A stretch of DNA of 44,766 nucleotides from NCBI GenBank assembly GCA_947449035.1, contig CANFQC010000016.1, forward strand, positions 1 through 44,766. The letters are read 5' to 3'. The notes below the pieces were generated by a model, which did no database searches, was not told the origin of the DNA, and saw only the letters and a program-made list of their open reading frames with translations. The stretch is from Actinomycetota bacterium (GTDB lineage Bacteria > Actinomycetota > Actinomycetes > S36-B12). Position numbers and translations under genes: made by a program. Each line of letters opens with the position of its first letter. The first letter of the stretch is position 1. Below, one piece after another: positions 43,503-44,766 of the stretch.

Positions 43503-43508
43503 AGCCTA
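43503..43508 (-). promoter_or_regulatory. Leaderless -10 element of ftsK
   Basis: TAGGCT, six bases, then ATG at 43496. It lies in the 65-base gap after RNase J. Confidence 0.6.
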
Positions 43509-43561
43509 GGGGCGATGCCCCATCAGTCACGGTAGTCACACGCGCAACATCGGGCGTGTCG

Positions 43562-44766
43562 TCAGGCCTCGATAACCACCGGAACGATCATCGGGCGTCT
43601 CCGATGCTTCGTGCTCACCCACTTGCCCACCTCGCGGCGGACCCGCTGCTGCAGATCGTGGGGATCGTTCTGGCCCTCGCGAAGGGCTGATTCGAGGATC
43701 TCGCGGACCTTCTCGAGCACGGGCTCGAACTCGTGATCAGCCAGGCCCAGGCCGCGGGCGTGGATCTCGGGGCCGGCCACGACCTTGGAATCGACCATGT
43801 CGACCGCGGCGAAGATGGAGATGAAGCCCTCCTCCCCCAGGACACGACGGTCCTTAAGGAGGGTCTCGGTGACATCGCCGACGCTCGAGCCATCCACGTA
43901 AACGAACCCGACCGGGTGGTAACCCACGGTGCGGGCCACTCCGTCGACGAGATCGATCACGACGCCGTCGTCGGCCAAGATCACATGCTGGTTGTCGATG
44001 CCCACGCTGTTGGCGATTGCGGCATTAGCGCGCAGGTGGCGCCATTCGCCGTGAACCGGGAAGGCGTAGCGCGGCTTGACGATGTTGTAGACGTAACGCA
44101 GCTCGCCGGCTGAAGCATGACCGGACACATGCACGAGCGCATTGCCCTTATGGACGATAGTTGCGCCGAGCTTGGTGAGGCCATTGATGACACGGTTGAC
44201 GGAGTTCTCATTGCCGGGGATGAGCGACGAGGCAAGAACGATGGTGTCGTTCGGGCCGACGTTAATTGCATGATCGCGATTGGCGATGCGCGAGAGCACG
44301 GCCATCGGCTCGCCCTGCGAACCGGTGCAGATGAGCACGGCTTGGTCATCGGGCAGATTCGTGAGCTCGTCGCTGCCGATCAGCGTGCTGCCAGGAATGT
44401 TCAGGTAGCCCAGATCGCGCGCGACGCCCATGTTCCGCACCATCGAGCGGCCGACGAATGCCACCTTGCGCCCGTGCAGTACCGCAACGTCGATGATCTG
44501 CTGCACGCGGTGCACATGCGAGGCGAAGGACGCCACGATGATGCGGCCCTCAGCGCGAAGGAACACGGAGTCAAGAACGGGGATGATCTCTCGCTCACTG
44601 GGCACGAAGCCGGGAACCTCGGCATTGGTGCTGTCGATCATGAGAATGTCGACACCTTCGTCGCCTAGACGAGCGAAGCCGTTGAGATCGGTGATGCGCG
44701 AATCGAGTGGTACTTGATCCATCTTGAAGTCACCGGTGTGCAGCACCGTGCCTGCCGGCGTGCGAA
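43562..44766 (-). CDS. rnj: Ribonuclease J (5' end cut by window edge)
   Basis: The frame runs open to the right edge, giving the last 401 codons of RNase J, an exo- and endoribonuclease for rRNA and mRNA processing. Visible are LHTGDFKMDQVPLD (a metallo-beta-lactamase ligand region), the beta-CASP blocks EGRIIVASFASHVHRVQQII and TGSQGEPMAVLSRIA, VHVSGHASAGELRYVYNIVK, FPVHGEWRHLRANA and the C-terminal domain ending IVPVVIEA. The first part of the lactamase domain, including HxHxDH, is outside the window. RNase J next to ftsK is the usual actinobacterial order. Confidence 0.95.
   Translation of the reverse strand, partial: RTPAGTVLHTGDFKMDQVPLDSRITDLNGFARLGDEGVDILMIDSTNAEVPGFVPSEREIIPVLDSVFLRAEGRIIVASFASHVHRVQQIIDVAVLHGRKVAFVGRSMVRNMGVARDLGYLNIPGSTLIGSDELTNLPDDQAVLICTGSQGEPMAVLSRIANRDHAINVGPNDTIVLASSLIPGNENSVNRVINGLTKLGATIVHKGNALVHVSGHASAGELRYVYNIVKPRYAFPVHGEWRHLRANAAIANSVGIDNQHVILADDGVVIDLVDGVARTVGYHPVGFVYVDGSSVGDVTETLLKDRRVLGEEGFISIFAAVDMVDSKVVAGPEIHARGLGLADHEFEPVLEKVREILESALREGQNDPHDLQQRVRREVGKWVSTKHRRRPMIVPVVIEA

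Noticed and set aside
1-44766. CRISPR arrays, tRNA or rRNA genes, insertion sequences, phage genes
   Set aside because: Read on both strands, no regularly spaced repeats, tRNA-like cloverleaf, rRNA core sequence, transposase or integrase was found.

Overview
The window is high-GC bacterial DNA, almost certainly from a free-living member of the Actinomycetota. The evidence is gene order: ftsK, a short HTH protein, rimO, pgsA, cinA, clgR, a DUF3046 gene, recA, recX, miaB, miaA, dapF, hflX, dinG, lexA, nrdR and nrdJ follow each other as in Streptomyces and Mycobacterium. The LexA operators are of the actinobacterial TCGAAC-N4-GTTCGA type, and DUF4192 and DUF3046 are actinobacterial families. Genus cannot be named from the sequence. 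No rRNA, tRNA, insertion sequence, phage gene or CRISPR array is seen, and no stretch over 300 bases lacks a gene.

Layout. Bases 1-10.4 kb: a DUF4192 gene cut by the left edge, a YbhN/MprF-type flippase-like membrane protein, a VOC protein, an AI-2E family permease, a repair group (tag, an ABM monooxygenase, rmuC), pyruvate phosphate dikinase with a palindrome-rich leader, an SMP-30 lactonase-like protein and a small PH-like protein. Bases 10.4-16.8 kb: a cell-surface module of an MprF-like DUF2156 membrane protein, a 1069-residue GH18-CE4-GT2 fusion and a phosphodiester glycosidase. Bases 16.9-23.9 kb: a RutE-like nitroreductase, the nrdR-nrdJ class II ribonucleotide reductase operon, an SOS pair (LysM cell-division inhibitor candidate and lexA, divergent) and a secreted GLUG-repeat protein. 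Bases 23.9-44.8 kb: the conserved repair, tRNA and ribosome modification and division block, almost all on the minus strand. It is interrupted by lineage-specific genes: a GT4 glycosyltransferase and PIG-L deacetylase pair, an MMPL transporter and a sulfotransferase. It ends in RNase J, cut by the right edge.

How the genes work together. LexA, RecA, RecX, DinG and the LysM protein form a DNA-damage circuit, with LexA boxes visible at lexA/LysM and recA. A second promoter upstream of recA resembles the LexA-independent RecA-NDp promoter of mycobacteria, and the ClgR homologue thought to act there is encoded about 1 kb away. NrdR and NrdJ supply dNTPs, and their promoter region carries DnaA-box-like repeats and an NrdR-box-like site. 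MiaA and MiaB modify tRNA A37, RimO modifies ribosomal protein S12, and FtsK and PgsA serve division and membrane synthesis.

Many genes here start 6 or 7 bases after a TANNNT hexamer, most often TAGGCT. This implies leaderless mRNAs and was used to choose several starts. The most unusual observations are the GH18-CE4-GT2 surface module, the perfect 19-bp hairpin inside the 5' end of recX, the regulatory sites upstream of nrdR and recA, and the GLUG protein with a distinctive C-terminal module.
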